DNA of 29,038 nt, from contig CAJTVM010000031.1 of assembly GCA_910579595.1 (NCBI GenBank), forward strand, positions 1 through 29,038, written 5' to 3'. The DNA is from an uncultured Oscillospiraceae bacterium. Its GTDB lineage: Bacteria > Bacillota > Clostridia > Oscillospirales > Oscillospiraceae. Under the pieces are notes generated by a model. It worked only from the letters and a program-made list of their open reading frames with translations. It did no database searches and was not told the DNA's origin. A program made the translations under genes and the position numbers. Positions 8,243 through 16,052 of the stretch are shown piece after piece (the first letter of the stretch is position 1; each line of letters starts with the position of its first letter).

Positions 8243-8270
8243 ATTATAGCACAGGATTGCGCCGTGTCAA
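8243..8270 (-). promoter_or_regulatory. metK promoter
   Basis: On the minus strand TTGACA (8270-8265) and TATAAT (8248-8243) are separated by 16 nt. The predicted transcript starts just before the SAM-I aptamer. Confidence 0.9.
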
Positions 8271-8304
8271 TGACACAAATAAAAAATCGCAAAAATTTCC
8301 GCGT

Positions 8305-8661
8305 CTATCCCTTTGGTTTTGGCTTAAAGATAAACGCCACCACAACGCCCAGGAAAATGGCGGCGGCAATCCCGCCGGCGGTGGAGGTGACGCCGCCGGT
8401 GAGGGCGCCCAGCAGGCCCTTTTCCGCCACAGCCTCCTTCACGCCCTTGGCCAGGCTGTACCCGAAGCCGGTGAGGGGCACCGTAGCCCCCGCCCCGGCC
8501 CACTCCGCCAGGGGCTTGTACACCCCGACGGCCCCCAGCACCACGCCAGACACCACGTAGGCCACCAGAATCCGGGCGGGGGTGAGCTTGGTCTTGTCAA
8601 TAAGGATCTGCCCGATGATGCAGAACAGGCCCCCCACCACGAACGCCTTCACATACTCCAT
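8305..8661 (-). CDS. spoVAE: Stage V sporulation protein AE
   Basis: A 118-residue integral membrane protein with the family-defining stretches IGQILIDKTKLTPARILV, GAGATVPLTGFGYSLAKGV and TAGGIAAAIFLG. It is part of the SpoVA system, which moves dipicolinic acid across the inner membrane of the forespore and germinating spore. It starts one base after the spoVAD stop codon and so is co-translated with it. The short, basic C-terminus (IFKPKPKG) is normal for the family. It ends close to the metK promoter; no obvious terminator was seen in the gap. Confidence 0.95.
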   Translation of the reverse strand: MEYVKAFVVGGLFCIIGQILIDKTKLTPARILVAYVVSGVVLGAVGVYKPLAEWAGAGATVPLTGFGYSLAKGVKEAVAEKGLLGALTGGVTSTAGGIAAAIFLGVVVAFIFKPKPKG

Positions 8662-8662
8662 G

Positions 8663-9679
8663 TCAATTCCCCCCTTCCAGCGACAGGGCGTGGCAGATGC
8701 CGGGGATAGATTCCCCCTGCATGGTGGCGGTGGGGGAGTGGAGCGCCCCGGTGGGGCAGAACAGAATCCGCTTCCACCACCCCGCCAGCAGACCCGGCAG
8801 CAGATAGCCGCACAGCACCGACGCCGAGCATCCGCACCCCGACGCCCCGGCGTGGACGTCCTGGGCCTCCCGATCGAACAGCAGCAGTCCGCAGTCGTTG
8901 TAGTTATTTAGCTTTACCCCGTCCCGATCGAACAAATCGGTGACGATCTCGTGGCCCAAACTGCCCAAATCGCCGGTAACGATGAGATCGTAGTAGTCCG
9001 GGGACAGCCCCGTGTCCTCAAAATGGGCCTTCAGCGTCTCATAGGCCGCGGGGGCCATGGCCGCGCCCATATTGTTGGCGTCGGTGATGCCCTTGTCCTT
9101 CACCCGGCCCACCGTTACCCGGACCACCCTGGGACCGGGGCGGGCTTCGCTTGTGACCACCACCGCCCCGGCGGCGGTGGCCGTCCACTGGGCGGTGGGG
9201 GTGCGCTGGGAGCCATACTCCAGGGGGGTGCGGTACTGCCGCTCCGCCGAACAGAAGTGGGAGGAGGTTGCGGCGGCGGCGTAAGTCCCGTACCCGCCGC
9301 TGAGCAGAAGGGTGGCCAGGGCCAGGCTCTCCCCCATGGTGGAGCAGGCGCCGTACAGCCCGAAAAAGGGCACGTCCGCCGCCCGGGCCGCGTACCCCGC
9401 GCCGATGCACTGGTTTAAAAGATCCCCCGCCAGCAGCAGGTCCAGATCCTGGGTGTGCAGCCCCGCCCGCTTCAGCGCCGCGTCCAGGGCCAGCCCCTGC
9501 ATGGCGGATTCCGCCTGCTCCCAGGTCTTGCAGCCGAAGGTATCATCCTTGCAGGTGTGGTCGAAATGCCGCCCCAGGGGACCGGAACTCTCCTTATTCC
9601 CTGCGGCGGATCCGTGGCCGATGATGACGGGGGGCGACCCCGGCTGGAAGGTCTGCCGCCCCAGCTTTTGATTTTCCAT
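8663..9679 (-). CDS. spoVAD: Stage V sporulation protein AD
   Basis: A 338-residue, thiolase-fold cytoplasmic protein that binds dipicolinic acid for the SpoVA channel. Recognisable stretches are GCKTWEQAESAM near residue 50, LLAGDLLNQCIGA, FGLYGACSTMGESL, and the segment LIVTGDLGSLGHEI. The start is the ATG at 9679 (MENQKLGRQTF) with an AAGGGG box upstream; the longer frame reaching 10114 only overlaps the divergent gene. Length is normal. The usual upstream partner spoVAC is absent: a divergently transcribed gene begins about 200 bp away. Expression is expected in the forespore, but I could not identify a convincing sigma-G promoter. Confidence 0.95.
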   Translation of the reverse strand: MENQKLGRQTFQPGSPPVIIGHGSAAGNKESSGPLGRHFDHTCKDDTFGCKTWEQAESAMQGLALDAALKRAGLHTQDLDLLLAGDLLNQCIGAGYAARAADVPFFGLYGACSTMGESLALATLLLSGGYGTYAAAATSSHFCSAERQYRTPLEYGSQRTPTAQWTATAAGAVVVTSEARPGPRVVRVTVGRVKDKGITDANNMGAAMAPAAYETLKAHFEDTGLSPDYYDLIVTGDLGSLGHEIVTDLFDRDGVKLNNYNDCGLLLFDREAQDVHAGASGCGCSASVLCGYLLPGLLAGWWKRILFCPTGALHSPTATMQGESIPGICHALSLEGGN

Positions 9680-9821
9680 GGAAGCAACCCCTTTTGTGCC
9701 GTTGTTGTCACGCTTCGCAAACGGTTGGGCGTTCGCCCGCTCAGCGCTTCTGCCCTTAGTTTGCGCCCAAAGAAGAAAATCATGCGCAGAGAAAAAATAT
9801 GACAGTTCCCGCACTTTGTCT

Positions 9822-9851
9822 CTGGCAAACGGGGGAAAATGGTGGTACAAT
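9822..9851 (+). promoter_or_regulatory. Probable promoter of the zinc-ribbon/thioesterase operon
   Basis: TACAAT at 9846-9851 is a good -10 box. The best -35 at usual distance is CTGGCA (9822-9827, 18-nt spacer, four of six consensus bases). The -10 is convincing, the -35 weak. Confidence 0.5.
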
Positions 9852-9883
9852 ATTTTTCGCAAATTTTGAGGGAGGGATACCCC

Positions 9884-10507
9884 ATGCCCGAGGAAACACG
9901 CGCCATCGGATACATCTGCCCCGTCTGCGGCCAGGCGGTGATCGCCAACCGCACCGCCTTCCAGCTCGCCGCCGGGGACAGCAGGCTCCCCTGCCCCTGC
10001 GGCAAGTCGGAGCTGGCCTTCCGCCAGCTGGGCGACCGGTGCGAGATCACCGTGCCCTGCCTGTTCTGCGCCAAGGACCACACCGCCGTGTGCGGAAACG
10101 ACGCCCTGCTCCACCAGAAGCTGCTGGCCCTGTCCTGCCCCGCGTCCGGGCTGGGATGCTGCTATATCGGCGGGGAAGCCCAGGTGTTCCAGGCCATGGA
10201 AAAGCTGGAGCAGGCGGTGGACAAGCTGCGCATGGACGACCAGACGGACAGCCGGGGCGTCTTTTTGAATGAAGTGGTCATGGGCGAGGTGCTCTCCGAG
10301 CTGCGGGACATCGCCCAGCGCAAGGGCGTGCGCTGCGGCTGCGGCTCCATGGACTACGGCATCAAGGTGGGCTACTCATCGGTGGACGTGGTGTGCGCCC
10401 AATGCGGCGCGGTACTGCGCCTGAGCGCCGCCACCCCCGGTGATTTGGACGATCTGTGCGCCCGCTATACCATTACCATCCCTGGAAAGAAGGAACCCGG
10501 CACATGA
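9884..10507 (+). CDS. Cys-rich zinc-ribbon-like protein of unknown function
   Basis: A 207-residue protein that I cannot name. It has several paired cysteines: CPVCG near residue 11, CPCG near 37, CLFCAKDH near 58, and a C-terminal CGCGS ... CAQCGAVL, which look like zinc-ribbon knuckles. Between them is a helical region (about 100-150, QAMEKLEQAVDKLRMDD). There is no signal peptide or membrane segment. The ATG at 9884 is preceded by GGGAGGGA; a longer start at 9839 lies over the -10 box and is unlikely. Its stop overlaps the thioesterase start by four bases, so the two are made together. A regulatory or metal/nucleic-acid binding role is possible but not shown. Confidence 0.8.
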   Translation: MPEETRAIGYICPVCGQAVIANRTAFQLAAGDSRLPCPCGKSELAFRQLGDRCEITVPCLFCAKDHTAVCGNDALLHQKLLALSCPASGLGCCYIGGEAQVFQAMEKLEQAVDKLRMDDQTDSRGVFLNEVVMGEVLSELRDIAQRKGVRCGCGSMDYGIKVGYSSVDVVCAQCGAVLRLSAATPGDLDDLCARYTITIPGKKEPGT

Positions 10508-11241
10508 GCACTGTTTATGAGATGAACCTGCGGGTGGATTCCCGCGATGTGGATCTGTTCAACCAATGCCGCCCGTCGGCGGTGCTGGGCCTTTTGCAGG
10601 AAGCCGCCACCCAGGCCGCGCTGTCCCTGGGGGTGTCCGGGCCGCAGATTATGGAAAAATACAACTGCCTGTGGATGGTCACCCGCAACTGGTACGAGCT
10701 GTACGCCCCCCTGCGCTGGAACGACCTGATCACCGTCAGGACCTGGCACCGGGGGGCCTCGGGGGTATCCTCCTACCGGGATTTCGACCTCTGCCGGGAC
10801 GGCAGACCCATCGGCCAGGGCGCCTCGGTGTGGGTGATGGTGGACGCGGACAGCCGGAAGCTGTTTCGCATGAAGCAGCTCACCGAATTCGACGGCACCG
10901 ACGGCGGTGAGCTGAAAAAATCCGTCAAGCTCCACCGTGTCGCCATGCCGGAACGGTTCGACCGCCGCGTCCGGCGGGATATGCGTTACTCCGATACCGA
11001 TATCAACGGCCACATCAATAATATCCACTACGCCGACTTCGCCTGTGACAGCCTCCGCCTGGAGACGCTGTGCCAGGGCAAATTTGTCCGCTCCCTGCAA
11101 ATCGGCTACGTGAACGAGTGTCAGGCGGGGGAGACCATTTTCGTGGACACCGCCGCCCGGGGGGACGAGCTGTTCGCCCGGGGCGAGGGGGAGGACGGCA
11201 CCGAGCGGTTTGACTTCCACATGACCCTGGAGGATCTGTAA
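10504..11241 (+). CDS. Acyl-ACP thioesterase (FatA/FatB-like, double hot-dog)
   Basis: A 245-residue cytoplasmic enzyme predicted to release fatty acids from acyl carrier protein. The first hot-dog half is visible at about 1-130 (LLQEAATQAALSLGVS, MVTRNWYELYAPLRWNDLITV, TWHRG) and the second at about 150-245 with the conserved SDTDINGHINNIHYADF. This matches bacterial members of the plant FatA/FatB family in length and order. The ATG at 10504 lies inside the preceding stop codon (ATGA), indicating translational coupling. A strong terminator follows. Acyl-chain preference cannot be told from the sequence. Confidence 0.92.
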   Translation: MSTVYEMNLRVDSRDVDLFNQCRPSAVLGLLQEAATQAALSLGVSGPQIMEKYNCLWMVTRNWYELYAPLRWNDLITVRTWHRGASGVSSYRDFDLCRDGRPIGQGASVWVMVDADSRKLFRMKQLTEFDGTDGGELKKSVKLHRVAMPERFDRRVRRDMRYSDTDINGHINNIHYADFACDSLRLETLCQGKFVRSLQIGYVNECQAGETIFVDTAARGDELFARGEGEDGTERFDFHMTLEDL

Positions 11242-11291
11242 AAAGCGATGTATTCCCCGGGAAATCGGGCGCCGCCGGACACGGGACAGAG

Positions 11292-11339
11292 AAAAAGCCC
11301 GGACCGCCAGTGTTGCTGGCGGCCCGGGCTTCATTTTTT
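11292..11339 (+). terminator. Terminator after the thioesterase gene, possibly bidirectional
   Basis: AGCCCGG-A-CCGCCAG pairs with CTGGCGG-C-CCGGGCT (11296-11310 with 11316-11330, one mismatch) around TGTTG. TTCATTTTTT follows on the plus strand; five A precede it, so it can also serve the convergent ROK gene. Confidence 0.85.
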
Positions 11340-11340
11340 C

Positions 11341-11386
11341 AGGGCTTGTCCATTGGAATCCCCCTCACCGGGTAAATGCAGGTTCT
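11341..11386. repeat. Possible decayed end of the same MITE-like family as 18249-18412
   Basis: CTTGTCC-ATTGGAATCCCCC-TCACC and then AATGCAGGTTCT align with the right end of the 18249-18412 element (CTTGCCTGACGGGAAC..., AATACAGGTTCT), with an internal gap of roughly 15 nt. The terminal bases fall on the stop codon of the ROK gene. No matching left end was found, so this is at best a remnant. Confidence 0.4.
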
Positions 11387-12531
11387 CAGATATGCTCCAG
11401 AAAATCGGCGATGAAGTGAAGGGCCACGCCCAGCGGGACGGTATGCCTGCGCATAGCGCTCAGGTGCACATAGTCCGCGCTTTGTTCAAAGGGGTTGCCG
11501 CCCGCGGCGTATTCCCGCAGCCGGGGCAGGTAGGGTTCCAAAAACTCGCTCATCAGCCCCCCGATCACCACGTCGCAGTCCAGCGTCATCCGCAGGTTGC
11601 AGACGCCCACGGCCAGATGGCGCAGCATATTGTCCCACAGAGCGGCATACGCCCCCCGCCCGGGGCCGTCCTCCTCCAGGCGGAGGAAAAATTCCTCCGG
11701 GGACAGGCCGAATGCCTCCCGAATCCGCCTGGGAGAGCAGTACGCCTCCAGACATCCGTTCCGGCCGCAGGCGCACCGCAACCCTCCCGGCTCCACGCAG
11801 ATGTGGCCGAATTCCCCGCTGCGGCGGTTGTCCCCCAGATAAGGCCTCCCCCCCAGCACCACCGCGCCGCCTACGCCGTTTTCCCAGGAGAGATAGGCCA
11901 TATTCCGGCTGCCGCTGTGGGCAAATGCCTCGGCATGGCCGCCGCTGGTGGCGTCGTTTTCCACATGGGCCGGGTAGGGGATGGAGGCGGTGAGATCCGC
12001 CAGCGAGGTGTCCTTCAGCCGCAGGGTAGGCCCGGCGGTGATCACGCGGCTGTCCGGGGACATCACGGCGGGCAGGGCGATCCCCACCCCCAGCAGCCGG
12101 TTCCGATCAATGGAAAACCGGTCCAGGAATTCCTCCAGCACCTGGGAAAGCAGCCCCCCCATATCGTTAAAGCGGGGGATGGGGCCGTTGTCCACCTCCT
12201 GGTATGCCAGCTCGTTGAGCAGCAGATCCGCCGCCGCCAGGCGCAGATGGTGCTCCGTGACGGAAACGCCCACCGCTATCCGGGCGTCGGGCACGATGGA
12301 CAGGCCGCTGGCCTTCCGCCCCCCGGTGGGCTGCTGTTCGCCGGAATCCCGGATCAGCCCCGCCGCCATCAGCTCGGACAGGTTCTGGTATACCGTGGGC
12401 AGGCTGAGCCCCAGATCCCGGGCCAGCCTCTGCCGGGAGCAGAAGCCCTTGGCGTCGTATAGGTAACGGTAGATATGGTTGCGGGTCTGCCTGCGGCGGT
12501 CTGTCACGGAAGCGTCAAGGCCCATGGTCAT
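11386..12531 (-). CDS. ROK-family sugar-responsive transcriptional repressor (XylR/NagC type)
   Basis: A 381-residue regulator. Residues about 12-60 form a winged helix (NHIYRYLYDAKGFCSRQRLA followed by LSLPTVYQNLSELMAAGLI). The rest is a ROK domain with ENDATSGGHAEA and the zinc-binding signature GH243-x9-C253-x-C255-x4-C260 (CACGRNGCLEAY). Such proteins bind an operator and are released by a sugar or sugar phosphate. The gene is divergent from the xylulokinase gene, so it most likely represses that operon. The ATG at 12531 is chosen because AAAGGAG lies five bases upstream and the promoter at 12563-12590 would fall inside any longer form. The extreme 3' end may be formed by a repeat remnant. 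Confidence 0.92.
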   Translation of the reverse strand: MTMGLDASVTDRRRQTRNHIYRYLYDAKGFCSRQRLARDLGLSLPTVYQNLSELMAAGLIRDSGEQQPTGGRKASGLSIVPDARIAVGVSVTEHHLRLAAADLLLNELAYQEVDNGPIPRFNDMGGLLSQVLEEFLDRFSIDRNRLLGVGIALPAVMSPDSRVITAGPTLRLKDTSLADLTASIPYPAHVENDATSGGHAEAFAHSGSRNMAYLSWENGVGGAVVLGGRPYLGDNRRSGEFGHICVEPGGLRCACGRNGCLEAYCSPRRIREAFGLSPEEFFLRLEEDGPGRGAYAALWDNMLRHLAVGVCNLRMTLDCDVVIGGLMSEFLEPYLPRLREYAAGGNPFEQSADYVHLSAMRRHTVPLGVALHFIADFLEHI

Positions 12532-12562
12532 GTGTTCTCCTTTTGTCAGGTTTCTTGTATCC

Positions 12563-12590
12563 ATTGTAACATAAAGCCGGGAACAGTCAA
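12563..12590 (-). promoter_or_regulatory. Promoter of the ROK repressor gene
   Basis: On the minus strand TTGACT (12590-12585) and TACAAT (12568-12563) with a 16-nt spacer, about 25-30 nt before the start codon. Confidence 0.8.
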
Positions 12591-12747
12591 CTCGACGCGG
12601 GAAAAAAGGGGCGGATTCCGCATTTCTTTTCACAGTTGGGGAAACCTATTTTAGTTATGAGAAAATGCGCGCCTGTTATATTCGCCAATTTTCCCCTGTC
12701 CACCCCGTATACTATCCACAAAATTGTGATTATTTTCAAAAATAGTG

Positions 12748-12776
12748 TTGACATCGGTAAAGCGACTTTATAAAAT
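12748..12776 (+). promoter_or_regulatory. xylB-operon promoter with internal inverted repeat (candidate ROK operator)
   Basis: TTGACA (12748-12753) and TAAAAT (12771-12776) are spaced by 17 nt. The spacer contains the perfect inverted repeat TAAAG-CGA-CTTTA (12758-12770), placed where a bound repressor would block RNA polymerase. Promoter is clear; operator function is inferred from position and the divergent ROK gene. The rest of the 12591-12840 gap holds only AT-rich sequence. Confidence 0.8.
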
Positions 12777-12852
12777 AAGAGGGATCGCATCATTCTGGCG
12801 TACTGTGCCCGCGCCGTCTGCCGCAGGGCCGTAACCAAGTAAGGAGGAGATT

Positions 12853-14331
12853 ATGCTTTACATCGGAATTGACCTGGGCACCTCCGCCGTCAAGCTGCTG
12901 CTGATGGACGGGGAGGGGAATATCAAAAACATTGTCTCCAAGGAATACCCCCTGGAGTTCCCCCAGCCCGGCTGGAGCCAACAGGATCCCGAGGACTGGA
13001 AGCGCGCCGTCTTGGAGGGCGTCCCCGAGCTGCTCACCGGCTTTGACGCCTCCCAGGTGGCGGGTATCGGCGCGGGGGGGCAGATGCACGGCCTGGTGGT
13101 GCTGGACGGGGAGGACAACGTCATCCGCCCCGCCATCCTTTGGAACGACGGCCGTACCGCAAAAGAGGTAGACTACCTCAACAACGTGGTGGGCAGGGAC
13201 AAGCTGTCCCAATATACCGCCAACATCGCCTTCGCGGGCTTCACCGCCCCCAAGCTGCTGTGGATGCGGGAAAACGAGCCGGACTTGTTTGCCAAAATCC
13301 ATAAAATCATGCTTCCCAAGGACTATATCAACTACATCCTCACCGGCGTCCACTGCACCGACTACTCCGACGCCAGCGGTATGCTCCTGCTGGACGTGGA
13401 GCACAAGCGCTGGTCTAAGGAAATGCTGGACCTCTGCGGCGTCACAGAGGCGCAGATGCCAACGCTCTTTGAGAGCTGGGCGGCGGTTGGGACACTGAAA
13501 CCCGACACTGCCAAGGTTTTGGGCCTGCCGGAGCAGGTGGTGGTCTGCGCCGGGGCGGGGGACAACGCCGCCGCCGCGGTGGGCACCGGCACCGTGGGCG
13601 AGGGGGCCTGCAACATCTCCCTGGGTACGTCGGGCACCGTGTTTATCTCCAGCGGCAAATTCGGCATGGATCCCAATAACGCCCTCCACGCCTTTGCCCA
13701 CGCCGACGGGCATTACCACCTCATGGGCTGTATGCTGTCCGCCGCCAGCTGCAACAAGTGGCTGATGGACGGCATCTACAAAACCCAGGACTACGCCGGG
13801 GAGCAGGAGGACATCACCCCCGGCAGGCTGGGAAACAACCACGTCTATTTCCTGCCCTATCTGATGGGCGAGCGTTCTCCCATCAACGACACCAACGCCC
13901 GGGGCGCCTTTGTGGGCATGACCATGGACACCTCCCGCGCCGATCTGACCCAGGCGGTGCTGGAAGGGGTGGCCTTCGCCATCCGGGACAGCTTTGAGGT
14001 GGCCCGCTCCCTGGGGATCTCCATCGTCAGCAGCAAAATCTGCGGCGGCGGGGCCAAAAGCCCCCTGTGGAAGTCCATCATGGCCAACGTGCTGAACATC
14101 CGGCTGGAGGCGCCGGAGTCCGAGCAGGGGCCGGGCATGGGCGGAGCCATGCTGGCCATGGTGGCCTGCGGGGCGTACCCCACGGTGGCGGACGCCTGCG
14201 CCAAACTGGTGCGCGTGGCCGAGACGGTGGAGCCGGATCCGGACACCGCCGCCCGCTATGAGGCCCGCTATCAGCAGTTCAAGCGCCTTTATCCCGCCCT
14301 GAAGCCGGTTTTTGCCGCCATGAATCAATGA
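12853..14331 (+). CDS. xylB: Xylulokinase (FGGY carbohydrate kinase)
   Basis: A 492-residue sugar kinase expected to phosphorylate D-xylulose (or a related ketose) with ATP for entry into the pentose phosphate pathway. The N-terminal phosphate loop is YIGIDLGTSAVKLLLMD. GAGGQMHGLVVLD and AILWNDGRT are typical of XylB, the catalytic base is Asp237 in AGAGDNAAAAVGTG, and the adenosine-binding GGGAKSPLW lies near residue 398. Length is normal. AAGGAGGAG precedes the ATG. It is the first gene of an operon with the FucI-like isomerase (44-bp gap with its own GAGGAGG) and is driven by the promoter at 12748-12776, probably under ROK control. No xylose isomerase is present, so the in vivo ketose may not be xylulose. 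Confidence 0.92.
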   Translation: MLYIGIDLGTSAVKLLLMDGEGNIKNIVSKEYPLEFPQPGWSQQDPEDWKRAVLEGVPELLTGFDASQVAGIGAGGQMHGLVVLDGEDNVIRPAILWNDGRTAKEVDYLNNVVGRDKLSQYTANIAFAGFTAPKLLWMRENEPDLFAKIHKIMLPKDYINYILTGVHCTDYSDASGMLLLDVEHKRWSKEMLDLCGVTEAQMPTLFESWAAVGTLKPDTAKVLGLPEQVVVCAGAGDNAAAAVGTGTVGEGACNISLGTSGTVFISSGKFGMDPNNALHAFAHADGHYHLMGCMLSAASCNKWLMDGIYKTQDYAGEQEDITPGRLGNNHVYFLPYLMGERSPINDTNARGAFVGMTMDTSRADLTQAVLEGVAFAIRDSFEVARSLGISIVSSKICGGGAKSPLWKSIMANVLNIRLEAPESEQGPGMGGAMLAMVACGAYPTVADACAKLVRVAETVEPDPDTAARYEARYQQFKRLYPALKPVFAAMNQ

Positions 14332-14375
14332 CCGGCGGCTGGCATTGATATTATAATTTTGAGGAGGAATTTACC

Positions 14376-15863
14376 ATGCTGACCAACATCCCCGAGGTAA
14401 AACTGGGCATCATCGCGGTGTCCCGGGACTGCTTCATCATCTCCCTGTCCGAGCGCCGCCGCGCCGCCATTGTCGCCGCCTGCGGCGGGAAGGGCCTGGA
14501 TCTCTACGAGTGCAAAACCACCGTGGAGAACGAGCAGGATATGCTCAAAGCCGTGGACGAGGTGAACGCCGCCGGCTGCAACGCCCTGGTGGTGTTCCTG
14601 GGCAACTTTGGCCCCGAGACCCCTGAGACCCTGATTGCCAAGAACTTCGACGGCCCCTGTATGTACGTGGCCGCCGCCGAGGGCGACGGCGACCTCATCA
14701 ATGGACGCGGCGACGCCTACTGCGGGATGCTCAACTGCTCCTACAACCTGGGGATGCGCCGCCTGAAGGCGTTCATCCCCGAGTATCCCGTGGGCACCGC
14801 CGCCGATATCGCCAAGATGATCGAGGAGTACGTCCCCATCGCCCGGGCCCTTATCGGCGTTTCCAACCTGAAAATCATCACCTTTGGCCCCCGGCCCCAG
14901 GACTTCTTCGCCTGCAACGCCCCCATCAAGGGCCTGTATGAGATCGGCGTGGAGATCGAGGAAAATTCCGAGCTTGACCTGTTGGTTTCCTACAAGGCTC
15001 ATGCCGGCGATCCCCGCATCCCCGCCGTCTGTGAGGACATGGCCAAGGAGATGGGCGAGGGCCGCTACTACCCCGACCTGGGCGAGCGGATGGCCCAGTT
15101 TGAGCTGACCCTGCTGGACTGGGCGGAACAGCACAAGGGCTCCCGGAAGTACGTGGCCTTCGCCGACAAGTGCTGGCCCGCCTTCCCCAGCCAATTCGGA
15201 TTCGAGCCGTGCTATGTGAATTCCCGTCTGGCCTCCCGGGGCATCCCCGTGGCCTGCGAGGTGGACATCTACGGCGCGTTGTCCGAGTATATCGGGATGT
15301 GCGTATCCGGCGACACCGTGACCCTGCTGGACATCAACAACTCCGTCCCAGCCCAGATGTGGGAGGAGCAGATTAAGGGCAAGTTCGACTATGCCCTCAC
15401 CGATACCTTCATGGGCTTCCACTGCGGCAACACCCCCGCCTGCAAGCTGTGCGCCGACCGCGCCGTGAAGTACCAGCTGATCCAGCACCGCCTGCTGGAG
15501 CCGAAGGACAGCGATCCCGACTTCACCCGGGGCACCCTGGAGGGCGATATCGCCGCGTCCGACATCACCTTCTACCGCCTCCAGTGCGATTCTGACGGCA
15601 ACCTCCGCTCCTACATCGCCCAGGGCGAGGTGCTGCCCGTCAAAACCGGCAGCTTCGGCGGCATCGGCGTGTTCGCCATCCACGAGATGGGCCGGTTCTA
15701 CCGCCATGTGCTGATCCAGAAGCGCTATCCCCACCACGGCGCGGTGGCCTTCGGCCACTACGGCAAGGCCCTGTTCGAGGTGTTCAAGTTCCTGGGCGTG
15801 CAGGACATCGCCTGGAACCAGCCCAGGAGCCTGCCCTATCCCACTGAGAATCCCTTCGCCTGA
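14376..15863 (+). CDS. L-fucose/L-arabinose isomerase-family sugar isomerase
   Basis: A 495-residue cytoplasmic aldose-ketose isomerase. The probable metal ligands are Glu295 (ACEVDIYGAL), Asp319 (LLDINNSV) and His461 (FGHYGKAL). The Glu-Asp interval of 24 residues is the same as in E. coli FucI (E337/D361), which supports the family and an intact Mn-type active site. It is about 100 residues shorter than E. coli FucI. It follows xylB, so it probably supplies the ketose that XylB phosphorylates. The substrate is unknown; L-fucose, D-arabinose, L-arabinose and other aldoses are possible. A strong terminator follows it, ending the operon. Confidence 0.88.
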   Translation: MLTNIPEVKLGIIAVSRDCFIISLSERRRAAIVAACGGKGLDLYECKTTVENEQDMLKAVDEVNAAGCNALVVFLGNFGPETPETLIAKNFDGPCMYVAAAEGDGDLINGRGDAYCGMLNCSYNLGMRRLKAFIPEYPVGTAADIAKMIEEYVPIARALIGVSNLKIITFGPRPQDFFACNAPIKGLYEIGVEIEENSELDLLVSYKAHAGDPRIPAVCEDMAKEMGEGRYYPDLGERMAQFELTLLDWAEQHKGSRKYVAFADKCWPAFPSQFGFEPCYVNSRLASRGIPVACEVDIYGALSEYIGMCVSGDTVTLLDINNSVPAQMWEEQIKGKFDYALTDTFMGFHCGNTPACKLCADRAVKYQLIQHRLLEPKDSDPDFTRGTLEGDIAASDITFYRLQCDSDGNLRSYIAQGEVLPVKTGSFGGIGVFAIHEMGRFYRHVLIQKRYPHHGAVAFGHYGKALFEVFKFLGVQDIAWNQPRSLPYPTENPFA

Positions 15864-15878
15864 ATCCCATAACCGCCG

Positions 15879-15913
15879 CGTCCCGCCGGGAATTCCCCGG
15901 CGGGACGTTTTTT
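15879..15913 (+). terminator. Terminator of the xylB-isomerase operon
   Basis: A 12-bp perfect stem CGTCCCGCCGGG (15879-15890 with 15896-15907), five-base loop, then six T. Confidence 0.93.
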
Positions 15914-15957
15914 GCCGTCAAGTGGTTGGCATTCAACCCCGAGCCCCGGCGATCCCC

Positions 15958-15986
15958 TTGTATTAACGCGGATTATCTGGTAAACT
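15958..15986 (+). promoter_or_regulatory. Probable promoter of the GH36 gene
   Basis: TTGTAT (15958-15963) and TAAACT (15981-15986) with 17-nt spacing, after the terminator and 67 nt before the start codon. The boxes are moderate matches. Confidence 0.55.
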
Positions 15987-16052
15987 TTTCCCAACTCCGG
16001 CCGCAAATCCAATCAATGGGAGAGCCGGGGATAAACAACGGAGGGTTCACAT

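Noticed and set aside
9680..9838. Sigma-G promoter for spoVAD
   Set aside because: Expected biologically, but I found no pair of boxes with correct spacing that I would defend.
12790..15758. Very long minus-strand open frames opposite xylB and the isomerase gene
   Set aside because: They mirror well-supported plus-strand genes, are His/Gly/Val-rich, and resemble no family. They are artefacts of GC-rich codon usage.
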